From assembly GCA_021781515.1 (NCBI GenBank), contig JAJXWR010000002.1:1-64000 (forward strand): a stretch of DNA of 64,000 nucleotides, read 5' to 3'. Position 1 is the stretch's first letter; each line of letters opens with the position of its first letter. The DNA is from Pseudomonadota bacterium (GTDB taxonomy: Bacteria > Pseudomonadota > Gammaproteobacteria > Pseudomonadales > Moraxellaceae). Below the pieces are notes generated by a model. That model ran no database searches. It was not told the DNA's origin and saw only the letters and a list, made by a program, of their open reading frames with translations. The position numbers were made by a program, and so were the translations under genes. This document shows, piece after piece, positions 9,768-20,300 of the stretch.

Positions 9768-9982
9768 CGTGATTTTTTGAAAAAGACCGGTGTATTGTTT
9801 TCACTGGATGACTTCGGAACCGGATGCTCGTCATTGCCAAAGGCGTAGAAACCGCAGTACAAAAAACATTTCTGCTCAATAACGGCTGTTCCCTCTACCA
9901 GGGTTTCCTGTTTTCCCGACCGGTACATGCTGAGCAGATCTCCGCTGTACTCGCCACTTATCCTCCGGTAGCACCGAAGTAA
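9768..9982 (+). pseudogene. degraded EAL-domain (c-di-GMP phosphodiesterase) remnant
   Basis: FLKKTGVLFSLDDFGTGCSSL in one frame, then (from 9830) VIAKGVETAVQKTFLLNNGCSLYQGFLFSRPVHAEQISAVLATYPPVAPK* in another. The stretch between DDFGTG and the AEGVET-like motif is deleted. Confidence 0.8.
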
Positions 9983-11217
9983 TTAAACAGCGACAGGCTA
10001 CTGATTTTCATAAAACTCTGCTCAGAGGCCTGCAATACGGTCTGTTGCATGCTCAACTGGGTAGATGCTTGGGCATAATCCACCGAAGTCAGGGAACTCA
10101 AGGTGGTGGTCACACTCAGGTTAATGCTGGTATCCACCGACTGTGCCTGTGTGACGGCATTTTGCGCCGCCCCAACTTGCGCCTGGGCCGTATTGACCGA
10201 TCCAATGGCATTGTCCAGATTACCCAGGGTATTACTCAGCAACGAAGTCAAGGTTGACTGGTCGGCCGCCGACCCCGTCAGGTTATTCAGTCCGTTCACC
10301 ACGTTCTGTAGCGTAGACAACAGACTCTGGTTCGGACTTGAATCAACAAAAAAAGTATCGCCCACCTGTGGAGCCCCGTTAACGGTCACCGACAATCCAT
10401 TAAATTGAATCGCTGTTCCCGAACTGTACACCACGTTTTGTAGCACTGGCTTTCCGGACTGTGTATTGATGACACTGTAGTTCTGTTTGCCCGGAGGGGA
10501 ACTGCTACTGATCGGATTAAAAACAATTTTGTAATCCGCTGGATAATTACTGTCAAAAGTAGCCTGATCTGTCACCGACCCCCCATCAATACTGGCCGGC
10601 GGAATACTGGTATTCAGTGGACTGGTGGACGTTTGCAGTGTTTTATTGACCGAAGGAATCGTATCAAAAATGCCCTGGCCGGGTAATGTGGTAAATATCT
10701 GGGTGTTGGAAGTTGTCAGTACACTATTTTGCCCCTGATCCCCGTTGTACTGATACTGTCCGTTGGTACCCAACTGATACGGGGCATTATTGGTCTGAAA
10801 ACCACCGAACATGAACTGGCCCAATACGTTCTTACTGTTCATCAGCCCCACCAGGCCATTCATCTGCTGGTTGATCTGAGCGGCAATGGCCTGGCGGTTG
10901 GCCTGGGTCAACGTGCCATCACCGGCCTGAACCACCATTGAACGAATGGACTGGACCGTACTCGTTATGCTGGTCAATGTCGACCCCATCGCCGACAGTT
11001 GACCCGCCGCTGTGCTGACATTTTTCTGGTATTGGCCCAACTGACTCTGCGTCGATTGCAGGCTCATGACATTGGAGGCAATTCCCGGATCATCCGCCGG
11101 TGTATTGTATTTGAGGCCAGAAGACAGTTGGGCTTGCGTCTGATCCAGATTTAACTGGTTCTGATCCATCGCCTGCGTCGCTGAGGTATAGTAATAGGAA
11201 CTGCCTATTCGGGTCAT
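9958..11217 (-). CDS. flgL: flagellar hook-associated protein 3 FlgL
   Basis: N-terminal MTRIGSSYYYTSATQAMDQNQLNLDQTQAQLSSGLKYNTPADDPGIAS; position after flgK. Confidence 0.92.
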   Translation of the reverse strand: MTRIGSSYYYTSATQAMDQNQLNLDQTQAQLSSGLKYNTPADDPGIASNVMSLQSTQSQLGQYQKNVSTAAGQLSAMGSTLTSITSTVQSIRSMVVQAGDGTLTQANRQAIAAQINQQMNGLVGLMNSKNVLGQFMFGGFQTNNAPYQLGTNGQYQYNGDQGQNSVLTTSNTQIFTTLPGQGIFDTIPSVNKTLQTSTSPLNTSIPPASIDGGSVTDQATFDSNYPADYKIVFNPISSSSPPGKQNYSVINTQSGKPVLQNVVYSSGTAIQFNGLSVTVNGAPQVGDTFFVDSSPNQSLLSTLQNVVNGLNNLTGSAADQSTLTSLLSNTLGNLDNAIGSVNTAQAQVGAAQNAVTQAQSVDTSINLSVTTTLSSLTSVDYAQASTQLSMQQTVLQASEQSFMKISSLSLFNYFGATGG

Positions 11218-11237
11218 CTCAAACTCCTTCGCACTGT

Positions 11238-13841
11238 TCAGGCACCAATTGAGGTCAACAGGGAATTGAACAGCGTACGCGCCGTATTAATCACCTGCGC
11301 CGAGGCGGTATAAGCCTGTTGATATTGCACCAGATTGGCGGCTTCTTCATTCAGATTCACACCGGACACCTGACTCACCAGTTTGGTGGTATTTTGCAGC
11401 AGGGCGGTGGCTGCCTGCTGACTATTACTGGCCTGTACCGACTGGGTACCGATACCCTGTACCATCGAGCCATAAAGGGTCGTGATGCTCATCGTACTGT
11501 TATTGATATTGTTAACGTTCTGCAATCCCATCATTACCTGGGCATTACGGGCATCCCCCGCCACATTGGTATTGTACCCTACGGTGAAGGTATCCCCGGT
11601 CACTGGGGAACCGGTCAGGCTCAAGGTATAGCCCTGATAGATGGATTGTGCAGTCGGACTACTGGTGAACAGTCCATTGCCCGATGTAGTCAGGCTGGAA
11701 CTGCCCGGCAACTGCACATAGACCACGCCACCCACAGTGGCCGAACCAGCATTGGCCACCGTTTGCGGCGCCCCTTGGGATCCCTGGACAGAAACACTAT
11801 TGCCCACTCCCCCAGACACAGCGAATGACAGATCCGCCCCAACCAGTGAACGTACCGACAGCGACGTCCCATTGGATGTCGCTGTAATACCCGACTGCGC
11901 CAGAATCCCACTGGCATTAATACTGGCGGCCAACGCATCCGGGGTACTGCCAGTAAGTGTCTGGCCATTGAGACTGATACTCAACGACCCCGTACTGACA
12001 AAGTTACTTAAGGTCGCCCTGCTATCGGCTACGGCTTTCACCGTCGCCACACTATTAATGGCCTGGGCGATCGCCTGGGCGCTCTCATTGGCGGTGGTGG
12101 TTACCGTCGAGGGGGTAATGGAACCCGTACTGCTGTTGTAAATGTTAAAATTCAGATTTTCCGCCGGATACCCATTGCTGCTCCCCGATGCCGCTACACC
12201 CGCATTAGCTCCACTGCTGCTCACCTGCGTCTGACCCGCATCGGTTGAAAATAACGTATTGGTACCGCCGGGGCTATAAGTCTGATCCACCAGTGGAGGT
12301 ACCAGTGCCTTCGGATTGGCCGGATCGCTGTTATCCAGCACATCATAGGTGGTGGCCGAAGTGAACCGGATCAGTAACGGTGGTGACATGGCCCCTTTCT
12401 TCGTCGTAAATGCCGGGGTGGAGGCGCTCGTCATCCCCGCTACCGTTATCGTCGTCTGACTCTGATTGGTGGTTGCTGCCGCTGCATTCACCGGCCAGGC
12501 CATGGCCAACTGGGCTGGTGAGTTGATATTCATGGCCAGGTTATTCGCCCCCTGCCGGGTAGGAGCAATATAAAATCGTGAACCCGGGGCATAATTCCCC
12601 CCTTGCAGATTGACCGAGAATCCATCGGCATTGATACTGGCCGGAAAGGTCGTGGGTAAGGTCCCCTGCACCACCACTTTACTGTCACTCAGACGAGTCA
12701 ACGTATAGCTACCAGGGGGCCCACTAAAACTTAACTCGTAGTCACTATTGGTTAACTGGTTGGTAGAGGTAATATTGACATTCATTACATACCCCTGCGG
12801 CATGGGATTAGCGGCATCTGAAGTAATACGCGATCCGGTCGCACTGGGACTGTTGATATCAGCAAACAGATTCTGACCTGCCGTTCCCGTCATATCCAGA
12901 CCCAGTTTATTCTGCTGATTCATGCTATTGGCAAAGACCATCGCCATCTGCCCCAGGGTATTCGCTACGGTTCCCAGAACATTATGCTGATAGTTCAGTA
13001 AGCCACCCACATCGCCGCCATTGACAGATGAGGTAATGATCTGTGGCCCCGTATTGCCATTAACCGCAATATCCGTCTGAGAGGAATTACCTGCCGCCGG
13101 CTGGGTAACCAAGGCAGTGGCCTTACTCCCTACCACCAGTGCCTGTCCACTGCCAATAAAAATATTATCCACCCCTGTACCGTCAGGCACAACCGACACG
13201 GATACCAGTTTCGACAATTGCTGGATCAGATTCTGTCGGTTATCCAACAAGGAATTGGGCTGCTGCGTCATCGGAGCGTTGGCACTGCCCGCCAGTTGGG
13301 CATTCAACTGTGCAATATTCCCGGCCAACGAATTGATCTGCTGCACATCCGAGGTCAACGAGTTATTCACTGTCTGATTTTCACTGGCCACTTCACCATA
13401 CGAGGCATTAAACGTATTGACCACCGACTGCATATCGGAAAACACCACATTGCGGCTGGCCACTGACGAGGGGTTCGTCATGGCGGTCTGCATGTCATTG
13501 TACAGATTCTGTATCTGGGTGCTGACACTGGTTGCTGAGCCAGCGACATAATTGTTAATCCGGGTAATGGCATCGGAAAAGGCAGTCAATTGACTGGATT
13601 GTGCGGTATCTGTCAACATCTGCGTCTGGGCAAAACTATTGACCTGTCGCACCACCCCCTGAATGGAGACGCCAGAACCCAGATAAAATCCACCGGTCTG
13701 ATCCACCGCACTCGTCGTTAGCAGCGTCGATTCACGGCTGTAATTGGGCGTATTGGCATTCGTGATATTGTTACCGGTCGTGGTCAATGCCGCCATATTG
13801 GCATTGAGTCCACTCAGGCCAATGGCCATCAGATTACTCAT
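11238..13841 (-). CDS. flgK: flagellar hook-associated protein 1 FlgK
   Basis: [39 protein letters not shown]-term GVNLNEEAANLVQYQQAYTASAQVINTARTLFNSLL. Confidence 0.95.
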   Translation of the reverse strand: MSNLMAIGLSGLNANMAALTTTGNNITNANTPNYSRESTLLTTSAVDQTGGFYLGSGVSIQGVVRQVNSFAQTQMLTDTAQSSQLTAFSDAITRINNYVAGSATSVSTQIQNLYNDMQTAMTNPSSVASRNVVFSDMQSVVNTFNASYGEVASENQTVNNSLTSDVQQINSLAGNIAQLNAQLAGSANAPMTQQPNSLLDNRQNLIQQLSKLVSVSVVPDGTGVDNIFIGSGQALVVGSKATALVTQPAAGNSSQTDIAVNGNTGPQIITSSVNGGDVGGLLNYQHNVLGTVANTLGQMAMVFANSMNQQNKLGLDMTGTAGQNLFADINSPSATGSRITSDAANPMPQGYVMNVNITSTNQLTNSDYELSFSGPPGSYTLTRLSDSKVVVQGTLPTTFPASINADGFSVNLQGGNYAPGSRFYIAPTRQGANNLAMNINSPAQLAMAWPVNAAAATTNQSQTTITVAGMTSASTPAFTTKKGAMSPPLLIRFTSATTYDVLDNSDPANPKALVPPLVDQTYSPGGTNTLFSTDAGQTQVSSSGANAGVAASGSSNGYPAENLNFNIYNSSTGSITPSTVTTTANESAQAIAQAINSVATVKAVADSRATLSNFVSTGSLSISLNGQTLTGSTPDALAASINASGILAQSGITATSNGTSLSVRSLVGADLSFAVSGGVGNSVSVQGSQGAPQTVANAGSATVGGVVYVQLPGSSSLTTSGNGLFTSSPTAQSIYQGYTLSLTGSPVTGDTFTVGYNTNVAGDARNAQVMMGLQNVNNINNSTMSITTLYGSMVQGIGTQSVQASNSQQAATALLQNTTKLVSQVSGVNLNEEAANLVQYQQAYTASAQVINTARTLFNSLLTSIGA

Positions 13842-14791
13842 GAGTCTGGACCTCCCCCACTGACGTGATCTGACAGTTTTCGATCACCGTGTGGTAAAAC
13901 ATCCAGAATTCGTGCCAACTTAAGCGCATAATGCGGATCCGTCGCATACCCGGAGTGCCCCAAGTGCTGAATAAACGCCTGTTCATCCTTCCCGGACTGG
14001 ATGACCTTGCTGAATTGGGGGTGGCTGCGCATAAAGTGCACATAGTCGCGCATACTGTCGGCAATGGTGGTGTAATTACGAAAGCTGGCATGCGTGCGTT
14101 GCAACTGCCCTTGCGGCGAGACTTCCAGGGTTGGCACATGCATGCTCTCCCCCGACCAGGCCGCATCCGCCTTGATCCCGAACAAGTTGTTCAACCCCCG
14201 GCGCAGACTCTGTCCCCAGCCAGTTTCAAGTACCGCTTGCGCCAGGATAACCCGAGCACTAATACCCAGTTCAGCAGCGGCCTGACGGGCATAGGGCCAG
14301 ATACGGTCAATGAAAGATTGCCGGTCGGTGGTATGCGGCGCTGATGCGGAACGGTGTTCTGTCGATTTTACGGCTTGGATTGCAGGGGCTTGGATTGCAG
14401 GGGCTGCCCGCTCCGGTAGCAAGGGGGTCCGTGCGGCTGCATGTGCTGCACTTTTCGCCAATGGTGTCGAAGGGGTTGCTGGATTACCGCCCAGTTGCCG
14501 CTCCAGCACCTGCCTTAAACCCACACCTCCACGTTCAGAAAGGTAGACCGACATCTGGCTATCGAACATATCTTCATAAAACTTCGACTGTTGCGAGTTC
14601 ATTGGATCATTCGGATTCAATGAACGTGTCGCTTCGCGCATGGATTTCATCATCATGCCGACGTACAGCGATTCAAACTGCGCCGCCACTTTGTGAATCG
14701 TTGCCGGATCCCGACCCGGAGATTTTCCCGATTTCAGGGTCTGCAACGCATTCAGGTTGGTGTAATCATCCAGGCCGGTGGTTTGCATCAA
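13838..14791 (-). CDS. flgJ: flagellar rod assembly / peptidoglycan hydrolase FlgJ
   Basis: N-terminal rod-binding domain ([18 protein letters not shown]) plus glucosaminidase domain ([36 protein letters not shown]). Confidence 0.95.
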   Translation of the reverse strand: MMQTTGLDDYTNLNALQTLKSGKSPGRDPATIHKVAAQFESLYVGMMMKSMREATRSLNPNDPMNSQQSKFYEDMFDSQMSVYLSERGGVGLRQVLERQLGGNPATPSTPLAKSAAHAAARTPLLPERAAPAIQAPAIQAVKSTEHRSASAPHTTDRQSFIDRIWPYARQAAAELGISARVILAQAVLETGWGQSLRRGLNNLFGIKADAAWSGESMHVPTLEVSPQGQLQRTHASFRNYTTIADSMRDYVHFMRSHPQFSKVIQSGKDEQAFIQHLGHSGYATDPHYALKLARILDVLPHGDRKLSDHVSGGGPDS

Positions 14792-15909
14792 ATCACCTGT
14801 ATCTCAGCTTGCAGGGCACCAGCGGCCTTCAGCGCCTCAAGAATGGCCATCAGATCCCCAGGAGCCACACCCACCCGGTTCACCGCCCGGACAATATCAT
14901 CCAGCGTGGTGCCGGCCTTGAACAAAAACATCCGGTTATTGTCCTGGGTAATCTGGATGCCTGACTTGGGCACAACCGCCGTCTGTCCACCCGACAAGGG
15001 GCCAGGCTGGCTCACCTCGGGATTTTCCGAGATGGAAACAGTCAGATTGCCATGACTCACTGCCGCCGGAGAAACCCGTACATCCTGACCGATAACAATC
15101 GTTCCGGTGCGGGAATTGATAATCACCCGTGCCGGCGCACGTCCCGGACTGACCTCCAGGTTTTCCAGTGTGGAAATGAACACAACCCGATCGGTAACAT
15201 TAGTCGGAGGCATGACCTGTATCGAATCCCCATCCAACGTAGTCGCCGTGTGGGCACCAAAGGTTTTGTTAATCACATCGGTCATCCGCATGGCCGTGGT
15301 AAAATCATATCGATGCAGGTTAAAGGTCAAGGTCGGTGCCGTGGCAAAAGGATTATTCACCGAACGTTCGACAATCGCTCCCCCGGCAATTGTTCCCACA
15401 GTGGGTACATTGACGATAATCTTCGAGCCATCGGCCCCTGCTGCCCCAAATCCACTCACGACAAGATTGCCTTGCGCCACCGCATAAACCAGGCTATCTG
15501 CGCCTTTGAGCGGGGCCATCAGCAACGTACCCCCACGCAGGCTTTTGGCATTGCCGAGACTGGATACCGTGACATCGATCGCTTGACCCGGTTTGGCAAA
15601 AGCCGGCAGATCCGCATGCAAGGCAACAGCCGCCACATTTTTCAGTTGGGGATTCATGGTGGTGGGCACCGCAATACCAAAACCCGCCAGCATGTTCTTG
15701 AAACTCTGCACGGTAAAAGGGGTTTGATTGGTCGTATCCCCGGTTCCGTTCAACCCCACGACCAATCCATACCCCACCAGTTGGTTGGGGCGTACTCCGG
15801 ATATTTCCGTCAGGTCCTTGATGCGCTCGGCCCATGCCGTCTGCAGCAGCATCAGTGCGAGCAGACAGACCCGTAATCCGTTGGACCACTGATTGTGAAT
15901 TTTGTTCAT
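14788..15909 (-). CDS. flgI: flagellar P-ring protein FlgI
   Basis: [51 protein letters not shown]; signal peptide. Confidence 0.97.
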   Translation of the reverse strand: MNKIHNQWSNGLRVCLLALMLLQTAWAERIKDLTEISGVRPNQLVGYGLVVGLNGTGDTTNQTPFTVQSFKNMLAGFGIAVPTTMNPQLKNVAAVALHADLPAFAKPGQAIDVTVSSLGNAKSLRGGTLLMAPLKGADSLVYAVAQGNLVVSGFGAAGADGSKIIVNVPTVGTIAGGAIVERSVNNPFATAPTLTFNLHRYDFTTAMRMTDVINKTFGAHTATTLDGDSIQVMPPTNVTDRVVFISTLENLEVSPGRAPARVIINSRTGTIVIGQDVRVSPAAVSHGNLTVSISENPEVSQPGPLSGGQTAVVPKSGIQITQDNNRMFLFKAGTTLDDIVRAVNRVGVAPGDLMAILEALKAAGALQAEIQVI

Positions 15910-15936
15910 GCTCGTTGCTCCACTCGTTTGTACCCC

Positions 15937-16638
15937 TTAAAAGGGCCAGTAGACACTACTCAACAACTTGGAGAACCACCCTTTTTCACTGGAATCTTCC
16001 AGCTCGCCCCGGGCAGTATACGTCACCCGGGCATCTGCCAGTCGAGTCGATAATACAGTGTTATCCGGATTAATATCCTCCGGCCGTACATCACCCACCA
16101 CCCGGACTATCTCTGATCCGTGCGATAAATGCACCCACTTTTCCCCCCGCACCACTAAAATCCCGTTAGGCAATACATCCACCACATTCACCGTCACATC
16201 ACCCGTCAATGTGTTGCTCTGGCCCGCCACGGCATTGCCCATGAAATTGCGTTGCGCATTGGTATTGGCGGAAAAATTACTGCCGAATGGTTTAAACCCC
16301 CCTAAATTCACGCCCAACGTACCCGTATTCGTATCGTTTTTCATGATCAATGCATTATTCGAATCACTGGAAGAGGTGTTTTCCTGTAATACAATGGTAA
16401 TTGTGTCGCCGATACGCCGTGCCAAGTGGTCTTCATACAAACCTACCCCGTAACCGGCCTGAAACAACGAGCCACTGTTATTCTCCGGGTTCACCCGGGG
16501 CAAGGGCAATACGGGCGCAAAGGAAGGATCATTTTGATGGGGCAGCGGAGCAATGCAACCCGTCAACAGCCCGAAACTGGCCAGCATAATCCAGTGAAAT
16601 CTGTAGTGGTTGCTTTTCATGTCATTGATGATTTTCAT
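15937..16638 (-). CDS. flgH: flagellar L-ring lipoprotein FlgH
   Basis: Lipobox LLTGC; ARRIGDTITIVLQENTSSS; GNLVVRGEK-like LPNGILVVRGEKWV. Confidence 0.95.
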   Translation of the reverse strand: MKIINDMKSNHYRFHWIMLASFGLLTGCIAPLPHQNDPSFAPVLPLPRVNPENNSGSLFQAGYGVGLYEDHLARRIGDTITIVLQENTSSSDSNNALIMKNDTNTGTLGVNLGGFKPFGSNFSANTNAQRNFMGNAVAGQSNTLTGDVTVNVVDVLPNGILVVRGEKWVHLSHGSEIVRVVGDVRPEDINPDNTVLSTRLADARVTYTARGELEDSSEKGWFSKLLSSVYWPF

Positions 16639-16676
16639 GGTTTAATCCCGTTTATCCTCGAAGTCACCCTCGCTGA

Positions 16677-17462
16677 TTACATGTTCTGGGTCACAAACTG
16701 CATCATTTGATCGGCCGTGGAAATCACTTTGGAGTTCATCTCATACGCCCGCTGCGCCGTAATCATGTCCACCATCTCGGTGACAATATTGACATTTGAG
16801 GTTTCGAGTGCCCCCTGCTGCAAGCTCCCCATCCCATTGATGGCGGCAGGCGACACCACAGGACTGCCGCTGGAACCGGATTCCTGATAGAGATTAGTGC
16901 CAATTGCCTGCAAGCCCTGGGGGTTAATGAAATCGGCAAGGGTGATTTGCCCGACCTGTGTCGGCAGATTCGTGGTGGCGTTGTTATAGGAAATGGTTCC
17001 ATCGGCACCAATGGTGATCTGCGACACCCCGGCCGGAATCGTAACGGCCGGCTGCACCGGATACCCCTGCGCCGTCACAATTTGTCCTTGGTTGTTAATC
17101 TGTAAACTGCCATCCCTGGTGTAGGCCGTGGTTCCATCGGGCATCAGCACCTGGAGAAATCCCCGACCGTTAATCGCTACATCCAGTGGCTGACCGGTTA
17201 CAGAAATTGAGCCTTCAGTAAACTGTTTCATGGTCGAGCCAATACGCACACCCGTACCCATATTCAGGCCGGAGGGTAAAGCGGTACTGGAAGAGGTCGG
17301 GCCACCGGGAGACTGTTGTGTCTGATAAAGCAAATCCTGGAAAGTCGCCCGGTCGCGTTTGAATCCATTGGTCGACACATTCGCCAGATTGTTGGCGATG
17401 GTCGCCAGTTTGAAATCCTGGGCACTCAGGCCGGTTTTGGCAATCCATAAGGCAGGTTGCAT
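16677..17462 (-). CDS. flgG: flagellar distal rod protein FlgG
   Basis: MQPALWIAKTGLSAQDFKLATIANNLANVSTNGFKRDRATFQDLLYQ; C-term NVNIVTEMVDMITAQRAYEMNSKVISTADQM. Confidence 0.96.
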   Translation of the reverse strand: MQPALWIAKTGLSAQDFKLATIANNLANVSTNGFKRDRATFQDLLYQTQQSPGGPTSSSTALPSGLNMGTGVRIGSTMKQFTEGSISVTGQPLDVAINGRGFLQVLMPDGTTAYTRDGSLQINNQGQIVTAQGYPVQPAVTIPAGVSQITIGADGTISYNNATTNLPTQVGQITLADFINPQGLQAIGTNLYQESGSSGSPVVSPAAINGMGSLQQGALETSNVNIVTEMVDMITAQRAYEMNSKVISTADQMMQFVTQNM

Positions 17463-17496
17463 GACTGGTTCTCCTCGTCAGGAATCGGACACCCTG

Positions 17497-18246
17497 TCAA
17501 GCAGTCTGCAAGATACGCGCCATGTATTGATCGTTGCTTTGAGCATCCTGCATGAACTTGACCTGCATTTCAAACTGCCGGGAAAGTTCAATAATCCGGG
17601 AAAGTTCACCGACGGCACTGACATTACTGGTTTCCACCGCACCACTGACTACCCGTACCGTTGGGTCCGTAGCCGGTAATTTACTGCCGCCCGGCAAGCG
17701 CATCAACCCATCGGTTCCTTTGTGTAAGTCATTATTCTTGAGTTGCACCAACTTCAAACTGTCAGCAATCGATGTGCCTGCCAAACCCGAATCCGGCGTC
17801 TGGTAACTCACAGTGCCATCACCACCGACCGCCACATTGATTGCATTTCCCGGCAGCACCAGTGGCTTGCCATTGGCAGCCAATGCCACAAACCCACCGC
17901 CATTGCGTAATAACCCGTCGGTTCCCAGACTGAAATCACCGGCACGGGTATACGCTTCACTGCCATCAGCTGCTTGCACGGCCAGCCAGCCGGGTCCGTT
18001 AATCGCCACATCCAGCGGATTCCCGGTGGTGTTCAGAACCCCGGCACTGGTATCGGTGGAGGGCTCCTCGATCATGGCATAAACACGGCTGGGAAAGGTG
18101 CTGCCAAACACCTGCATCGAACGCGCCTGTTCCAGATCTGTTTTAAAACCCGTCGTCGACACATTGGCCAGATTATTGGCATGCACCGCCTGGGCATTCA
18201 TGGTCTGCACGGCCCCAGACAGGGCCAAAAACAGCGATTTATCCAT
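17497..18246 (-). CDS. flgF: flagellar proximal rod protein FlgF
   Basis: MDKSLFLALSGAVQTMNAQAVHANNLANVSTTGFKTDLEQARSM. Confidence 0.95.
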   Translation of the reverse strand: MDKSLFLALSGAVQTMNAQAVHANNLANVSTTGFKTDLEQARSMQVFGSTFPSRVYAMIEEPSTDTSAGVLNTTGNPLDVAINGPGWLAVQAADGSEAYTRAGDFSLGTDGLLRNGGGFVALAANGKPLVLPGNAINVAVGGDGTVSYQTPDSGLAGTSIADSLKLVQLKNNDLHKGTDGLMRLPGGSKLPATDPTVRVVSGAVETSNVSAVGELSRIIELSRQFEMQVKFMQDAQSNDQYMARILQTA

Positions 18247-18311
18247 GGGTGATCTCCTCTCTAGATAGCCCGATCCGATCCAACCACACTTTCAGCTTAT
18301 CTTAGCGCCGC

Positions 18312-20276
18312 TTATGGAGCACCACCGATATTAATGACTGCCTGCAACACCGTCGATTCCGTCTGAATGGTCTTGGCATTGGCCTGATAATTACTTTGAG
18401 CAGTAATCAGATTGACCAGTTCATTAGACAGATTGATGTTGGATTCTTCCAGAGACCCTGAGTTTAACAGGCCCATGGAAGAACTGCCGGGAACCCCATA
18501 CGTTGGTTGTCCCGAAGGGAATGTCTGTTCCCAAGACGACTGGCCGATGGCTTTCAGTCCTTGTTGATCCGGAAAATTGGCTAATACAATAATCCCTAAG
18601 GTCTTTGATTGACCGTTGGTATAATTGGCCTGTAGCTGGCCAGTATTATTGATATTCAATCCACTCAACTGCCCGGTGGTGTAGCCGTTCTGCGTCAGTG
18701 CATTGACCGAAAACGGGCTGCCGTATTGGGTGGTGCCGGTCAGATCCACCTGAAAATTTGAACTGGTGGGTGGATTGGCAATCGGTAAACTGCCACCGTT
18801 GGCCACGGTCTGTCCACCAATGGCACCGTTGGGTTGCCCATTGGCGTTCAATGGTGTCCAGTTGGAAATCAACACTGAGCCAGTCGCCGTGGTATTCAGA
18901 GACCCATCGTTATTAAACACCAGATTATGCGAATACATTGTCGGCTGAGTATTCTGCGGAACAGGCAATGCCAGATTGGGGTCACCAATATTCTTGCCAT
19001 CAATCTGTACATACATCGTCCAGGTATTGGGGGACGCATCCTTCACAAAATAAGTGTTCATCTGGTGCGCATTGCCCATACTATCGAACATGGTGGTACC
19101 GGTGACCGAGTTATACGTCGTTGGATTGGTGGGATCAAAGGTATTGGATATATAGGGCGCTCCTACAGGAGACGCTGCAAAAATCCCGCCGCCGCCCCCG
19201 GTCAAGGTAAAACCCTGTTGCAGGTTGAGGCTGACGACCCCGCCAACGGTCGTTGATCCCGACGCCGCACCGCTTAAAGTGACCGGATTACCTGCGGTTT
19301 GTGTGGCGCTCAGTTGACCCTGAACCGTCAGTGTGTCGGCGGCATTGCCGCTGGCATTGATCCCAAAACTTAAATCCTGTCCGGTGGTCGACGTCACCGT
19401 GACCGTACTGCCACTGACAGAGGCCGTAATCCCATTCAGCGTCGTATTGCTTAAGGCATTGATGTTCGATGCAAACTGCGCTGGCGTTGTCCCCACCACC
19501 GTCACGCCGTTCAGCGTAACCGTAGAACCGGCATTATTAAACCCAGTGACCGTCGCTATCGTTTTCGCCGTTGCCGCCACACCTTGTTGCAACTGTAGCT
19601 GCTGAGCAATAGCCAGGGCTGAGGAATTTGCGGGGAAATTCAGCACCGAGGTATTACCGGTCGATGTATTATTGATCGTGACACTTTCCGCCGGATACCC
19701 ATTGGTCGTGCCCCCCACGGCATTGGCAATCTTGCTCCCCATGCTTTGGTAAGTATTCCCCTGCACCACCAGCACTGAAGCGGCCGAATTCAGATTAAAG
19801 TTACCCTTGACGTCGGTCGTCCGTGCAGGGGCCTGATTGGCCGTAGAAACCTGCAAGGAGGTCAGTGCATTACCAATCACATTGCCATTGGCATCCACCG
19901 CATAGCCTTGCAACTGCGCATTTGACGAATTGACGATATAGCCGTTTTTATCCAGCCCAAACTGACCGGCCCGGGTATAGCTGATAGCCCCCTCGTTATT
20001 CATGGTAAAAAACCCGGCACCACTGATAGCCACATCCAGACTGTTTCCCGTATTCTGCAAATTACCTTGGGTAAACATCTGCCGGACATTTTCCAGGTTG
20101 ACCCCGGAACCGATAGCATTCGATCCCGTCCCCAATACCGAGGCCGCATAGACATCACCGAATTCTGCCCGCGATGCCTTGTAACCTATGGTATTGGAAT
20201 TGGCAATATTATTACTGATCACATCCAGACTGGAACTCGCGGCACTCAATCCGCTTAATGCTGTATTGAACGACAT
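18312..20276 (-). CDS. flgE: flagellar hook protein FlgE (long, with insert domain)
   Basis: MSFNTALSGLSAASSSLDVISNNIANSNTIGYKASRAEFGDVYA; C-term ESNINLSNELVNLITAQSNYQANAKTIQTESTVLQ. Confidence 0.95.
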   Translation of the reverse strand: MSFNTALSGLSAASSSLDVISNNIANSNTIGYKASRAEFGDVYAASVLGTGSNAIGSGVNLENVRQMFTQGNLQNTGNSLDVAISGAGFFTMNNEGAISYTRAGQFGLDKNGYIVNSSNAQLQGYAVDANGNVIGNALTSLQVSTANQAPARTTDVKGNFNLNSAASVLVVQGNTYQSMGSKIANAVGGTTNGYPAESVTINNTSTGNTSVLNFPANSSALAIAQQLQLQQGVAATAKTIATVTGFNNAGSTVTLNGVTVVGTTPAQFASNINALSNTTLNGITASVSGSTVTVTSTTGQDLSFGINASGNAADTLTVQGQLSATQTAGNPVTLSGAASGSTTVGGVVSLNLQQGFTLTGGGGGIFAASPVGAPYISNTFDPTNPTTYNSVTGTTMFDSMGNAHQMNTYFVKDASPNTWTMYVQIDGKNIGDPNLALPVPQNTQPTMYSHNLVFNNDGSLNTTATGSVLISNWTPLNANGQPNGAIGGQTVANGGSLPIANPPTSSNFQVDLTGTTQYGSPFSVNALTQNGYTTGQLSGLNINNTGQLQANYTNGQSKTLGIIVLANFPDQQGLKAIGQSSWEQTFPSGQPTYGVPGSSSMGLLNSGSLEESNINLSNELVNLITAQSNYQANAKTIQTESTVLQAVINIGGAP

Positions 20277-20300
20277 GACCGCACCCTCTTGAACTAAAGT

